From NCBI GenBank assembly GCA_030430675.1, contig JAUIKU010000005.1, positions 1 through 53,857 of the forward strand: a DNA stretch of 53,857 bases, read 5' to 3'. Made by a program: the position numbers and the translations under genes. Source of the stretch: Bacteroidia bacterium. Its GTDB lineage: Bacteria; Bacteroidota; Bacteroidia; Cytophagales; Cyclobacteriaceae. Positions 1 through 9,182 of the stretch are shown in pieces; within the stretch, counting starts at the first letter, position 1, and each line of letters begins with the position of its first letter. The notes below the pieces were generated by a model. That model searched no databases. It was given only the letters and a program-made list of their open reading frames with translations, and was not told where the DNA came from.

Positions 1-80
1 TCCCATTCCGAACAGAGCAGTTAAGCCCGGCAGCGCTGATGGTACTGCCTTCACCGGTGGGAGAGTAGGTCGTTGCCAGA
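1..80 (+). rRNA. rrf: 5S ribosomal RNA, 3' part
   Basis: The window opens inside a 5S rRNA gene. The first bases carry the conserved CCATTCCGAACAGAG loop, the AAGCCCGGCAGCGC segment and the GATGGTACTGC and GGGAGAGTAGGTCG helices, ending in GTTGCCAGA. The 5' portion, roughly 30 bases, lies outside the window. A strong terminator follows within ten bases, so this is most likely the last gene of an rRNA operon running into the window. The 3' end is estimated from the expected closing helix and could be off by one or two bases. Confidence 0.95.
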
Positions 81-87
81 TTTTATC

Positions 88-123
88 AAAGAGAGTTCTG
101 CACCAGTGGAACTCTCTTTTTTT
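88..123 (+). terminator. Rho-independent terminator of the rRNA operon
   Basis: A perfect 11-bp stem (88-98 AAAGAGAGTTC with 109-119 GAACTCTCTTT) closes a 10-base loop. A T tract runs to about 123. It sits directly after the 5S rRNA end, which is the expected place for rRNA operon termination. Confidence 0.93.
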
Positions 124-234
124 ATGCCCTATTACATCCCAGTTGATTATTCCAGGCCCTAATGTTACAGCCGGGGTTGGTTTTCTCCCAAATTAGTGGT
201 AACATCCAAGTCTATACGTCTCCAGAATCTTGGA

Positions 235-693
235 ATGAGATCGAACCTCTTTAACCTTGTGTGTCTTCTTGCCTTGCTGTCAACCTGGGCCTGCTCACGG
301 CCGGAGGAACCTGAACTGGTAAAAATGAAGAATCTGAAGGTAGAGGAATTCACCGAAGATATAGTTAATATTTCAGGTGCTGCCGTTCTGTACAACCCAA
401 ATAATTTCAAAATTACCGTTAAAGAAATAGACATTGAGGTTAGGGTGAATGATCAGGCAGTTGGTAAAGCCAAGCAGATCGGTGAAGTAATGGTTCCTGC
501 CAGATCCGAATTTGAAGTTCCAATGAATGCCAGTTTTGCCCCGGAAGAAGTTTATGACAACCTGCTGAGTGGTATTATAAGTTATATCATGAAAGGCGAG
601 TTTGATGTTTATTACCAGGGCGTGATAAAAATTAAGGTTTCCGGAATTGTATTCAGAGTACCGGTGGATCACAAGGCAAAAGTGAAGATCTAA
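235..693 (+). CDS. LEA14-like (WHy domain) lipoprotein
   Basis: This encodes a predicted lipoprotein of 152 residues with a late-embryogenesis-abundant type 2 / WHy-like beta-sandwich. The start chosen is the ATG at 235; a GTG at 196 in the same frame would only add 13 residues ahead of a good signal peptide. A hydrophobic stretch (LVCLLALLSTWAC) ends in a lipobox cysteine. The mature part has the pattern typical of the family: a short strand, then NPNNFKITVKEIDIEV, then a second strand repeat and a C-terminal VPV. Such proteins are thought to act as envelope or stress-related lipoproteins, but no precise function is established. The gene stands alone after the rRNA operon. Its TAA stop abuts the stop of the convergent M16 gene with no base between them. 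The family call is fairly sure; the role is not known. Confidence 0.8.
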   Translation: MRSNLFNLVCLLALLSTWACSRPEEPELVKMKNLKVEEFTEDIVNISGAAVLYNPNNFKITVKEIDIEVRVNDQAVGKAKQIGEVMVPARSEFEVPMNASFAPEEVYDNLLSGIISYIMKGEFDVYYQGVIKIKVSGIVFRVPVDHKAKVKI

Positions 694-1956
694 CTACCCG
701 ACAGTTACCAGGGACATATTTTCTACACACAGGTATTTTCTACTCAACTCCAGCACCCTCTCACTGGTGATGTTACCAACCCGGTGAAAAAAATCTTGAT
801 AGTAATGGTAATTCAGCCCGCTGAAATGTATGGACTTAAACTTATCGGCCAGAGCGAATGGTGTATCCAATGATGAAACAAAAGTGCCTAAAATGTAGTT
901 TTTTACTGTGGTAAGTTCGGAATCGGGAACCAGTTCACTTTGAAGTTGCCCTATTTCTTTTTTTATTTCCGTAATAGTCCGATCCCTAAACTCCGCCTTT
1001 ACTTCTGTGCTCACCGTCCAGAAACTGGCATGATCCAGAATGCCCATTACGGATCGGATTCCATAGGTATATCCTTTCTCCTCTCGAATGTTGCGCATTA
1101 ACCTGGATCCAAAATATCCACCCAGGATTTCATTTACTACCAGTGTTTCTATGAATTCGGGGTGTTGCCTGCCGATGAATGGCATTCCCAGCCTTATCGC
1201 ACTTTGCAGGCTGTCCTTTTTGTCAATATGCTGTTCGGATGCGTTATAAGTACCGCTTATCTCATCGGACAAAGCTGCTGAAGACCGGATATTAGACCCT
1301 AAGGCATCATTGATGCTTTGTACATGTTTATCGTTTACCATTCCGGACAAGATTATTTCAAAATTGCCCCTGATATAATCCTGGAAGAATTCTGAAACCT
1401 TGTCCAAAGGTGTCTCATCGATGTTTTGCAGGGTTAGGGACCTGCCATAAGGATGATTTCCGCCGAATATGGCTTTGGTAAAGCTTCTGGAAGCCAAAAA
1501 GTTGTTTTTCTGTAGGTCAACTGCCAGCTGCTGTCTTTTTCTTTCCTTTAGACTGGTAAATTCTGATAACTTAAAGGCGGGATTATAAATCATCTCCCTA
1601 AGTATCGGTAATATAGTGTCCAGGTGTTTCTGTAATAGGTGGATGGAAAGGGTCACGCGGTCATACCCACAGCTTATCTCCACAAAGGCGCCCAATTCAT
1701 CAAAGAACGTAGCAATTTCACTGGCTGAGTGCTGCTCAGTGCCTTCAACCAACATTTTTCCGGCAAAATAGCTGTGGCCAGGTTCATGTTCGAACCATTT
1801 CCCGGCTTTGAATATCACTTCCAAACGCATGACGGGTTGTGTGCCCGCATTGATGAAATGAAGAGGTATTCCGTTATCCAGATTTACTGAAACAGCTTCC
1901 GGAATGGACACCTGCTCAATACTCTTAATGGCAGGTGCGCTGGTTCGGTCCGGCAT
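694..1956 (-). CDS. M16 family peptidase-like protein, catalytically inactive subunit
   Basis: This is a 420-residue protein of the pitrilysin/insulinase (M16B) type: two related lobes, with the family's R/Y motif (RNIREEKGYTYGI) in the second half. The zinc-binding HxxEH signature of active subunits is absent; where it should lie the sequence reads AGKMLVEGTEQ. This matches the inactive partner of two-subunit M16B peptidases, whose R/Y motif completes the active site of a separate HxxEH subunit. No such partner is present in this window. There is no signal peptide, so a cytoplasmic or otherwise non-Sec location is likely. The gene starts 11 bases after porV on the same strand, so it is probably the last gene of the porU-porV operon. 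The family is certain; inactivity is inferred from the missing motif. Confidence 0.88.
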   Translation of the reverse strand: MPDRTSAPAIKSIEQVSIPEAVSVNLDNGIPLHFINAGTQPVMRLEVIFKAGKWFEHEPGHSYFAGKMLVEGTEQHSASEIATFFDELGAFVEISCGYDRVTLSIHLLQKHLDTILPILREMIYNPAFKLSEFTSLKERKRQQLAVDLQKNNFLASRSFTKAIFGGNHPYGRSLTLQNIDETPLDKVSEFFQDYIRGNFEIILSGMVNDKHVQSINDALGSNIRSSAALSDEISGTYNASEQHIDKKDSLQSAIRLGMPFIGRQHPEFIETLVVNEILGGYFGSRLMRNIREEKGYTYGIRSVMGILDHASFWTVSTEVKAEFRDRTITEIKKEIGQLQSELVPDSELTTVKNYILGTFVSSLDTPFALADKFKSIHFSGLNYHYYQDFFHRVGNITSERVLELSRKYLCVENMSLVTVG

Positions 1957-1967
1957 CTACGGAAGCA

Positions 1968-3191
1968 CTAGTTGTCGAAGTTAAACAGTAGGCTGAATCT
2001 CAAAGTCTCCGCCAGTGGGTGTTCCTGCTCTGTAGGTATTAGATAAGCGAAGTCAATTCCAAACACCTGGTACCTGAAGCCCAGACCTACAGTAAAATAT
2101 TTGCGGTTTCCTTTATTCTTGTTTTCGTAAAAATAGCCCGCTCTGGCAGCAAACAATTCGTTGTACCAATACTCCGCTCCAAATGAGATCATAATTTCCT
2201 GCATCTCCTCGGAAAAGCCATCCGGTGCATCTGCAAACGACCCAAACATCCCGGAAATTACTCCTCGGTCAGGATCCTTGCCCCTGGCAATAATCGGATC
2301 GCCGTTCTGATCATACACGATGTCTCCGTTCTCATCTGTTTCGTAAATAGGAGGGGTGGGAACCATTAACTTGTTAAAGTCCAGTGATAAGGTAATGGTA
2401 TTATAGGCATCAAAATTTGCGGTCCAGGCGGTTCCCAACTTGAGGTTAGTGGGTATAAAATCCTTGGTCTCGTCGTCCAGATAGGAGATCTTTCCTCCAA
2501 TATTTGTGATAGCTCCGGCAAAGGCCAACTTCGAGGTGCTGGCTCCCATCTGTAGGTCGGTGTTGTAATAAACCGCAATGTCTCCAGCCACGGTGGAGCC
2601 TGGTTTACTGTCGTCGCCGATAGAGGCAATGTTTTGACTGATATTGCTATGGATATACCTCAGGCTGACACCGACACCTAGTTTCTCGCTTAATTTCCTG
2701 GAATATGTTCCACCAATAGCATACTCCCGTGGTCTTACACTTCCGGTGGGATCTCCACTGTCGTTAAATAAATCAATATCACCCAGGTCAAAATACCGAA
2801 ATTCCACTCCCACCGCCTGATCATCGGACAGTTTATAATAGCCGGAAAGGTAAGAGAGTGACATGTCATCCACGATCTTGCCCAACCAGGGAGTATAGTT
2901 TAAGGAGAATCCGATGTTGTTTTCAACGAAAGCCAGTTTTCCTGCATTCCAGAAAATGGCGTTGGCATCTGGTGCAATCGCACCACCGGCATCACCCATC
3001 CCGGCTGCACGCGCATCCGGTGAAATAGTTAGGAATCCTACTGCGGTGGTAATAACTCTACGAGTAGTATCCTGTCCTACAAATTGGCCAAAACTCTGTT
3101 TCGTGGAGCCTAAATAGATTAAAACCAAACAGATACCAAAAAATATCTTTCTGTTCATCCAGTTTCTTTTGAGGAACGCAAATTTAGTCAT
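1968..3191 (-). CDS. porV: Type IX secretion outer membrane protein PorV (LptO)
   Basis: PorV is an outer-membrane beta-barrel of the FadL-like type that shuttles type IX cargo from the SprA translocon to the PorU sortase at the cell surface. The protein has a signal peptide (KIFFGICLVLIYLGSTKQSFG), followed by the recognisable N-terminal PorV signature TISPDARAAGMGDAGGA and ...NAIFWNAGKLAF. It ends in alternating barrel strands, finishing FSLLFNFDN. Length (407 residues, or 396 from an internal ATG) fits the family. The upstream ATG at 3191 is listed because its ATGA overlaps the porU stop, a classic coupling arrangement; the ATG at 3158 gives a tighter signal peptide and remains possible. 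It lies directly behind porU, as in many Bacteroidota. Confidence 0.95.
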   Translation of the reverse strand: MTKFAFLKRNWMNRKIFFGICLVLIYLGSTKQSFGQFVGQDTTRRVITTAVGFLTISPDARAAGMGDAGGAIAPDANAIFWNAGKLAFVENNIGFSLNYTPWLGKIVDDMSLSYLSGYYKLSDDQAVGVEFRYFDLGDIDLFNDSGDPTGSVRPREYAIGGTYSRKLSEKLGVGVSLRYIHSNISQNIASIGDDSKPGSTVAGDIAVYYNTDLQMGASTSKLAFAGAITNIGGKISYLDDETKDFIPTNLKLGTAWTANFDAYNTITLSLDFNKLMVPTPPIYETDENGDIVYDQNGDPIIARGKDPDRGVISGMFGSFADAPDGFSEEMQEIMISFGAEYWYNELFAARAGYFYENKNKGNRKYFTVGLGFRYQVFGIDFAYLIPTEQEHPLAETLRFSLLFNFDN

Positions 3192-6100
3192 TTTATTAAT
3201 ATCATTTTTTGATTTTCCACATTTTTGTAGCCGCTGGTGTTTGATTTAATGATTACTTGATACAGATAAACTCCGTTTTCAATCTGAACTCCATGTCCGT
3301 TGGTACCATTCCATGTGATATCGTTAATAGTAGACGGACCATTCTCATAATTAGTCAGAATTTGATGAACGAGCTTACCCTGCCTGTCATAAATGCGTAT
3401 GGTTACTTCTAAGCTGGTGCCTGGCTGATTGTGGTCAATAAGAAACGTAGTTATATCACTGAAGGGGTTGGGGTAGTTTTTCAAAGTACCAATAGTCAAC
3501 CTGGAGCCTTCAAAAACGTAGAATTCCAGGCTGGCTTCATTTGAGTTATTATAAACATCCCATGCCTTCAAGGACAGGGTGTGCTTTCCTTCTGTTAAGT
3601 TATTTATGGGATAGCGCACCCAACCACTTTGATAAGAGTCCAAATCTGCCTTAAAAAAATCGTTCAAAATGACTTCTCCATCAGCATCAAGTACAGCGGT
3701 AATACCCTGCCCTAATCCTGTATTGGAGATATTTATACCATTTTCATCCGTTAATCTGGCCAAAAGTAGTGTACTCTTACCTGTCGATCCACCGCTGACA
3801 AACGATGTATCGTCCATATATAACGCAATTTCAGGAGGGGTATTATCTTCGGGTGCATTTTTATTGCTCCCACTAATTACAAAAGAGTTTAAAGCACCTC
3901 CGGCATCTTCTAACCCGTTGGTACTGAGTGAGTAAAGGCTTATTTTTCCGCTTCCATCCTGATAATCAATATTTTTAGGGACAATAAAATTTATTTCAAA
4001 CTGACCTGAATTGATACTGGCTTGCCCCCTGAAAATGACGCTGTTTCTTTCTTGGAAGGTAAATGTCCGGCCTCCATCACTGCCCAGTGTTTCAGTAATA
4101 GTCTGTTTGTCGTAAACGGTGATATCCGCAATCCCCTGGTAGTTGGCCATGTGGTCTCCGCTTTCATCAATTACTTCACCGGAAATGGTTACTTCACTAA
4201 GTGCTTTAATGGTATCTCCAGGCACGTTATCATTGGTTATTTCGGTAATACTCAACCTTTGTTTGGGATACCCCAATTTCATAGAAGGATCGCCCAACAA
4301 GGCAAAATTTCGATTCGCCAATATATTGTAGCTGTCATTTTTGGTGTATTGAAAAATTTCACCAAGGGTAGGGTAACCGGATTCAGTTTGTGCTAGCGCT
4401 ATTTCATAGAAAGCCTTATTCAGTATAAAATTTTTGCTGGCGAAAACAGGTCGTGCCGTGGTAACCAAACCAATGGCGCCACCCTTGGGATTAGTAATCA
4501 ATTTTTCAGCACCGGAAACCCGTTTAGGATCGTCATGCCGGCCAAACTCACAGGTGGCCGTTACAAACAATGGCAGTCGGTCCAGGTTTTCCCAGCTATT
4601 GATCATATTATGAGTGAGTATGGTCTCCTCCGCCCATCGAAATTCGCTGCCATGCCCGGTATAGTTTACAATTAGCGCTCCTTTTTTTATTAGTTCCTCA
4701 ATGGCAAAATTTACGGCATCGGCTGATTCTCCGTTGGGTGTTTGCTCCTGAGGGTAGGCATCCATATAGATTTTGTGCACGTTATACTGAGAATAACCAG
4801 TATCGACCATGACCGCCAATTCATCCGCGTCGCGTTGATGTAAATTGAAATCACCATCATCGGCGATGTAATAAATATCCTGCTTCCAGCTTCCCAGTGT
4901 TTCGGGATTGCTGGCATAGTGAATCAGTTTGTCAACCACATCCTGGGCTTGTTGTTTGGTAGTTACCGGCAGCCTCCCGATACCTATATCCATCAGGTGG
5001 CCACCAATACCAGATAATTCCTCCCCCCAATTTCCCTCCTCTTCATCCAGGAAACCAAAATAGTCATCGGAGTTGTAGCTGTAGATGGGATCTAAGGAAT
5101 TTCTTGACTGATAAGTGGGAACATAGTTGGTGTTGTCGTCGGTAATGTTCTTATAATCGAAAGAACTGCGCCCGAATAACAGCAAATACTTCAGTTTCTG
5201 GTCTTGGTCATAAAGGTGTTTTACCAGGTCCCTGATGGCAGTCACATCCTGCCTGCCCGAGCTAAATTCATTATAAACCTGGTCAATTGTTGCTACTAAA
5301 ACCTCCAATTGGTCATTTTGGGACCGAAAGTTGGCCAACCTCAGGGCCTCTGGCAGGAATTCGGGATGGGTAATGATAAGAAAGTCTGGAACTGGCGTAC
5401 CGTGCAAATTCTGGTTCTCAACGGGGTCTACCGATATTGGCAGTGGAAAATCCTGACCTTTAAAGGCTACATACTCCCGCAGAGTCTGGTTGTTGGCACC
5501 GAATGACGCGACTTCGCCGTTTAAGCTATATTCCTGCAGGGCAATATTCTGTGGGTCCGTTACATCCCAAATCACAGTTTCATTGGTGGCCTGGCCAATT
5601 TTGTAGGTGTTGGAGGGATGGGTCAGGCTTTGCGGAGACCTGAAATATGTTGATGTACCGGTTAACTTAAGCGGCGCCTGGTAGTAACACTTAACATAGT
5701 CGAACAGTCCATTTCCCCGACCCTGATAGGAAATTTGAACATCGAGATTCCCGGAAATGTCAACTTGGGAACTAGCAATGTTGAAACTATCCACCACTAC
5801 CACCCCCTTGTCATCATAAGTTCCGGGCCCTACCCCGGCGACGTCGATCGTTCCTATTTGTATGCCGTTAATGAAATAGTTGAAACTGGCTGGTTCCTGA
5901 CTTCTGTTTAACACGGAACTGGTTACCACCAGGTCTGCCCCCGGCATCACGGGTGGTTGGTTTTCGAAGCTAATCCTTACCGGGCTACTAGGTGAAATAA
6001 ATTGCCCATACCAGTATCTTCCTGAACTTAACAGGTTTACCCTGTCCAGTTCATGGTAAATATAATGGGTATAACTGGTGATTTCAGGAAGATCAATACC

Positions 6101-6577
6101 CATGTTTGCCAGGGTATCCGGCCGTTTACCGGCATCAGTACCAACAGTTATAAAGTAATAACTGGTATCCGCATACAGATTCTTTTCATAGACCAATTGA
6201 CCCTGCTGGTTGATGAATTCCTGCTGTGGGCCCTCAGAGTAAAAAAGTATATAATCCTGCTGATCGAAGCTGCCATCGTCCAGGCCGACCGGGTAAATGG
6301 CGTTTTCAAGGAGATCCCGGGCCCTGGGGATATCGTTTCTTTGAGGCAGCATACCTCCTCCCTGCCCAAATAATTGAATCCTGTCGGTAGTCATGGATCC
6401 GGGATCAAATCCCGCATCTACCAGCGTGTTGTAGTCTATTTTGTAGATACCTTTGGTAGTGACACCTATTTTAGCCCACTGACCAACAGACAGAACGGAG
6501 TTGTCCTGTCCTTTGGCGATGAAATTTCCCAGGTAGATTACCAGCAGGCAGTACTTCAAGATCTTCAGCTTATCCAT
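3188..6577 (-). CDS. porU: Type IX secretion sortase PorU (C25 gingipain-like)
   Basis: PorU is the cell-surface cysteine protease that removes C-terminal sorting domains from type IX cargo and joins the cargo to surface lipopolysaccharide. The protein (1129 residues from the ATG at 6577; a TTG two codons upstream is also in frame) has a signal peptide. A long N-terminal beta region is followed by a gingipain-type catalytic domain with its dyad in place: His642 in NYTGHGSE and Cys676 in TATCEFGR. Immunoglobulin-like sections follow. The last ~90 residues form a type A sorting domain beginning at LKNYPNPF and ending with a KMILIK tail. PorU of other species also keeps such a domain. The gene overlaps porV by four bases (ATGA). 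I found no convincing promoter box in the 110 bases upstream, so it may be read from pssA. Confidence 0.96.
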   Translation of the reverse strand: MDKLKILKYCLLVIYLGNFIAKGQDNSVLSVGQWAKIGVTTKGIYKIDYNTLVDAGFDPGSMTTDRIQLFGQGGGMLPQRNDIPRARDLLENAIYPVGLDDGSFDQQDYILFYSEGPQQEFINQQGQLVYEKNLYADTSYYFITVGTDAGKRPDTLANMGIDLPEITSYTHYIYHELDRVNLLSSGRYWYGQFISPSSPVRISFENQPPVMPGADLVVTSSVLNRSQEPASFNYFINGIQIGTIDVAGVGPGTYDDKGVVVVDSFNIASSQVDISGNLDVQISYQGRGNGLFDYVKCYYQAPLKLTGTSTYFRSPQSLTHPSNTYKIGQATNETVIWDVTDPQNIALQEYSLNGEVASFGANNQTLREYVAFKGQDFPLPISVDPVENQNLHGTPVPDFLIITHPEFLPEALRLANFRSQNDQLEVLVATIDQVYNEFSSGRQDVTAIRDLVKHLYDQDQKLKYLLLFGRSSFDYKNITDDNTNYVPTYQSRNSLDPIYSYNSDDYFGFLDEEEGNWGEELSGIGGHLMDIGIGRLPVTTKQQAQDVVDKLIHYASNPETLGSWKQDIYYIADDGDFNLHQRDADELAVMVDTGYSQYNVHKIYMDAYPQEQTPNGESADAVNFAIEELIKKGALIVNYTGHGSEFRWAEETILTHNMINSWENLDRLPLFVTATCEFGRHDDPKRVSGAEKLITNPKGGAIGLVTTARPVFASKNFILNKAFYEIALAQTESGYPTLGEIFQYTKNDSYNILANRNFALLGDPSMKLGYPKQRLSITEITNDNVPGDTIKALSEVTISGEVIDESGDHMANYQGIADITVYDKQTITETLGSDGGRTFTFQERNSVIFRGQASINSGQFEINFIVPKNIDYQDGSGKISLYSLSTNGLEDAGGALNSFVISGSNKNAPEDNTPPEIALYMDDTSFVSGGSTGKSTLLLARLTDENGINISNTGLGQGITAVLDADGEVILNDFFKADLDSYQSGWVRYPINNLTEGKHTLSLKAWDVYNNSNEASLEFYVFEGSRLTIGTLKNYPNPFSDITTFLIDHNQPGTSLEVTIRIYDRQGKLVHQILTNYENGPSTINDITWNGTNGHGVQIENGVYLYQVIIKSNTSGYKNVENQKMILIK

Positions 6578-6687
6578 AAACAACAGGCAATTTAACAGCT
6601 AAAAAACCGAAAGCATTGTTTCAATTTGGTCCATTCATATGCAATGATCAAACTCTTTCCCCAGCCTTCATCACAAGACTTATATTT

Positions 6688-7386
6688 TCAGCGTCCGGTG
6701 TAATGCCAGATTATGGAGGTTGCTATATAAGTCAGCAATATCCAGGGTATGGCCAGGATGCCGAGGCTCAGTGCCAGGATCAACCCCAGGCCGATTACCA
6801 CAAAACGATACTTATTATCACTCCAACGGTAATTTTTAAACTTAAAGCCTAATAACGGGAGTTTTGAGATCAGTAAGTACGACAAGATTCCCACAATCAA
6901 AAGCCAAATAATGGGGTTTTCTAACTCAGGACGTAAAAAATCGGGATTTTGGTGAAGAATTAAAGGCAGACTGCTAATCAGAATGGCATTTGCCGGAGTG
7001 GGCAAACCGGTGAAATTGATAGACTGGTTGGGATCGAGATTGAATTTAGCCAGCCTGACTGCAGAAGATACTGTGATAATAAATGCAGCGTAAGGCCAGG
7101 GAGCGGAGATGTAATTGCTGCTAATCATGTAAATGATTGCCGCCGGCAAAAGCCCAAAAGATACCAGATCTGCCAGAGAATCCAGTTGTTTACCCAATTC
7201 GGAAGAAACCCGTAAAGCCCGTGCCGCCAGCCCATCCAGGGTGTCAAGGAACGCGCTGGTCCAAATCATATAAACTGCCCAGTGTAACTGCTGTTCAAAG
7301 ACCCAAACTACTCCCAAACAGCCACAGAACAGGTTGGCTAAGGTGATCATGCTGGGTACGAACCCTAAAATTTTGGATCTGGACAT
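6688..7386 (-). CDS. pssA: CDP-diacylglycerol-serine O-phosphatidyltransferase
   Basis: PssA makes phosphatidylserine, the precursor of phosphatidylethanolamine, from CDP-diacylglycerol and L-serine at the inner membrane. The CDP-alcohol phosphatidyltransferase motif D-x2-DG-x2-AR-x8-G-x3-D-x3-D is complete: Asp48, Asp51, Gly52, Ala55, Arg56, Gly65, Asp69 and Asp73. The 232-residue chain shows about six to seven hydrophobic segments, normal for this family. The serine transferase is favoured over phosphatidylglycerol phosphate synthase because of overall length and hydrophobic layout, not a single decisive residue. Its ATG directly abuts the TGA of the upstream hydrolase gene (TGAATG), so the two are almost certainly cotranscribed. 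porU follows about 110 bases downstream. Confidence 0.9.
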   Translation of the reverse strand: MSRSKILGFVPSMITLANLFCGCLGVVWVFEQQLHWAVYMIWTSAFLDTLDGLAARALRVSSELGKQLDSLADLVSFGLLPAAIIYMISSNYISAPWPYAAFIITVSSAVRLAKFNLDPNQSINFTGLPTPANAILISSLPLILHQNPDFLRPELENPIIWLLIVGILSYLLISKLPLLGFKFKNYRWSDNKYRFVVIGLGLILALSLGILAIPWILLTYIATSIIWHYTGR

Positions 7387-8031
7387 TCAGACAACAGCGC
7401 AATAGGGATTGTGTTTTTTTTCCTGGCCTATAGTGGTGGTGGGACCGTGCCCACAATAAACGATCACGTCGTCGGGTAAATTAAACATCTTTTGATGGAT
7501 GCTTTCAATCAGTGTTTGATGGTCACCCCCCGGTAAGTCAGTGCGGCCTATACTGCCCAGGAACAAAACATCTCCTCCCAGACAAACTTTTGAGGGAGGA
7601 TGGTAAAATGCCAAATGACCGGGAGAATGACCCGGAACCAGCAATATTTCCAGAGAGGTATTGCCAAAAGTGATGGTATCAGACTCATTGAGGTACCGAT
7701 CAACTTCGGCTTCGCGATACCCTTGGAACCCGTATACCGGAGCATAGGATGCTACCGAGTGAAAAACCTCTTTCTCACCACTGGGAATCAATAAGGGAGC
7801 GCGAAATTCATCCTTGGCAAAATCATTACCCAACACATGGTCTATATGGCAATGTGTATTAACTATATATTTGATATCAATACTATTCTGGGTAATATAT
7901 TGCCGCAGTTGCTGCTGTTCATGCTTTTCATAGCATCCGGGATCAACCAGTATTCCTTCACCGGATTCATCAGAGATGATATAGGTATTTTCTTCAAAGG
8001 GACCAAAAACAAAGGATTTGATATTTAACAT
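7387..8031 (-). CDS. MBL-fold metallohydrolase (glyoxalase II-like)
   Basis: This is a small single-domain metallo-beta-lactamase-fold hydrolase (214 residues). The binuclear zinc motif HxHxDH is present as His60, His62, Asp64 and His65 (THCHIDH). Further ligands are in PGHSPGHLAF and GGDVLF, and in YCGHGP near the C-terminus. The compact size and the GHSPGHLAFYHP segment place it with the hydroxyacylglutathione-hydrolase-like proteins often annotated YcbL/GloB2, which hydrolyse thioesters. The exact substrate cannot be read from sequence. No signal peptide, so cytoplasmic. It is the first gene of the run into pssA and is divergent from the FAD oxidoreductase gene, with 78 bases between the two starts. 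Confidence 0.88.
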   Translation of the reverse strand: MLNIKSFVFGPFEENTYIISDESGEGILVDPGCYEKHEQQQLRQYITQNSIDIKYIVNTHCHIDHVLGNDFAKDEFRAPLLIPSGEKEVFHSVASYAPVYGFQGYREAEVDRYLNESDTITFGNTSLEILLVPGHSPGHLAFYHPPSKVCLGGDVLFLGSIGRTDLPGGDHQTLIESIHQKMFNLPDDVIVYCGHGPTTTIGQEKKHNPYCAVV

Positions 8032-8052
8032 GACCTAAGCGGGAGGATTGGT

Positions 8053-8064
8053 CACAAATTTGTG
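8053..8064. promoter_or_regulatory. 12-bp perfect palindrome between divergent genes
   Basis: CACAAATTTGTG is a perfect palindrome lying between the divergent starts at 8031 and 8110. A second, imperfect inverted repeat (TAATTGgCAATTA) follows at about 8069-8081. Either could be an operator for a dimeric regulator, but AT-rich palindromes of this length also occur by chance. No regulator is identified. Confidence 0.25.
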
Positions 8065-8109
8065 GAATAATTGGCAATTATCCATGTGAGGTGATTTAAT
8101 TTGGCAGCT

Positions 8110-9174
8110 ATGCGCTATGATTACCTAATTGTAGGACAGGGACTGGCTGGGTCGCTGTTGTCGTACTATTTGATAAAACGAAATCACAAAGTTCTGGTGC
8201 TTGACGATCCGTTGCAGCAGCAAGCCAGTGCGGCAGCGGCTGGGATATTTAACCCATTTACCGGAAGAAAGTTGGTTAAAACATGGCTTGCTGACACACT
8301 TTTCCCATTCCTCCTAAACTTTTACCAGGAATTGCAGGATGACCTGCAAATAGAATTAATTCACCGGATACCAATGTACCGGCCCTTTACTTCAATAGAA
8401 GAGCAAAATGACTGGGCTGTCAAGCTCTTTGATGACAGGTATAACCCATATATCGAATCAATAGTCGACCAAGGGAGTGCATTGTCACAGGTAGTGAACC
8501 CACTGGGAGGTATTATGCTCAAAAAATGCGGATATGTCGATATAACCAGTCTTATACAGGGGGTAAAAAAATTTCTCAACCAGAATCAGGCACTGAAAAC
8601 AGATCATTTTAACAGGGCAGAATTACAGTTTGACAATAATGGTGTGTGCTACCAGGGAGACAAAGCTCAAAGGATAGTATTTTGTGATGGCCCATGGATG
8701 AGAGAAAACGGACTTTTTGATTGGCTTCCTCTGCGGCCGGTGAAAGGAGAATTGCTGGAAATTGAAACTGAAAAACCCCTCGACCTGATAATAAACCGAG
8801 GGGTATTCATTCTTCCCATCAAACGAAAACTTTGTCGGGTAGGAGCTACTTTCGATAACAGGGATATGCAATGGCATACCACAGAAAGTGCCAGAAACAA
8901 ACTGCAGCAAGGTGTAGAAAAACTTTTGCGTATGAAGTTTATCATAACCAAGCAACTGGCAGGTATACGTCCAGCGTCTTTAGATAGAAGGCCATTGATA
9001 GGGATACATCCGGAATACGAACCTTTGGCGGTTTTTAATGGTTTAGGAACCAAAGGAGTTTCATTGGCTCCTTACCTAATCGAGAGCTTTTATGAATTTC
9101 TGGAGCAGGGTAAACCAATGATCCCGGATGTGGCCATTAGTCGCTATTTTTCTTTATATTACAATAAAATTTAA
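8110..9174 (+). CDS. FAD-dependent oxidoreductase (DAO family)
   Basis: This is a 354-residue flavoprotein of the D-amino-acid-oxidase superfamily. The N-terminus carries the dinucleotide-binding Rossmann motif VGQGLAGS, followed by the second strand ending VLVLDD. The C-terminal part contains the usual second FAD contact (LAGIRPASLDRRPLIG) and FNGLGTKGVSLAPYL. The start is taken at the ATG at 8110; a TTG three codons earlier is open but adds nothing. The substrate is unknown: the family includes glycine oxidase, sarcosine oxidase and related amine oxidases, and nothing in the neighbourhood points to one. It is followed after eight bases by the TolB/BamA-like gene, so the two are probably cotranscribed. 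Confidence 0.82.
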   Translation: MRYDYLIVGQGLAGSLLSYYLIKRNHKVLVLDDPLQQQASAAAAGIFNPFTGRKLVKTWLADTLFPFLLNFYQELQDDLQIELIHRIPMYRPFTSIEEQNDWAVKLFDDRYNPYIESIVDQGSALSQVVNPLGGIMLKKCGYVDITSLIQGVKKFLNQNQALKTDHFNRAELQFDNNGVCYQGDKAQRIVFCDGPWMRENGLFDWLPLRPVKGELLEIETEKPLDLIINRGVFILPIKRKLCRVGATFDNRDMQWHTTESARNKLQQGVEKLLRMKFIITKQLAGIRPASLDRRPLIGIHPEYEPLAVFNGLGTKGVSLAPYLIESFYEFLEQGKPMIPDVAISRYFSLYYNKI

Positions 9175-9182
9175 ACCAATAC

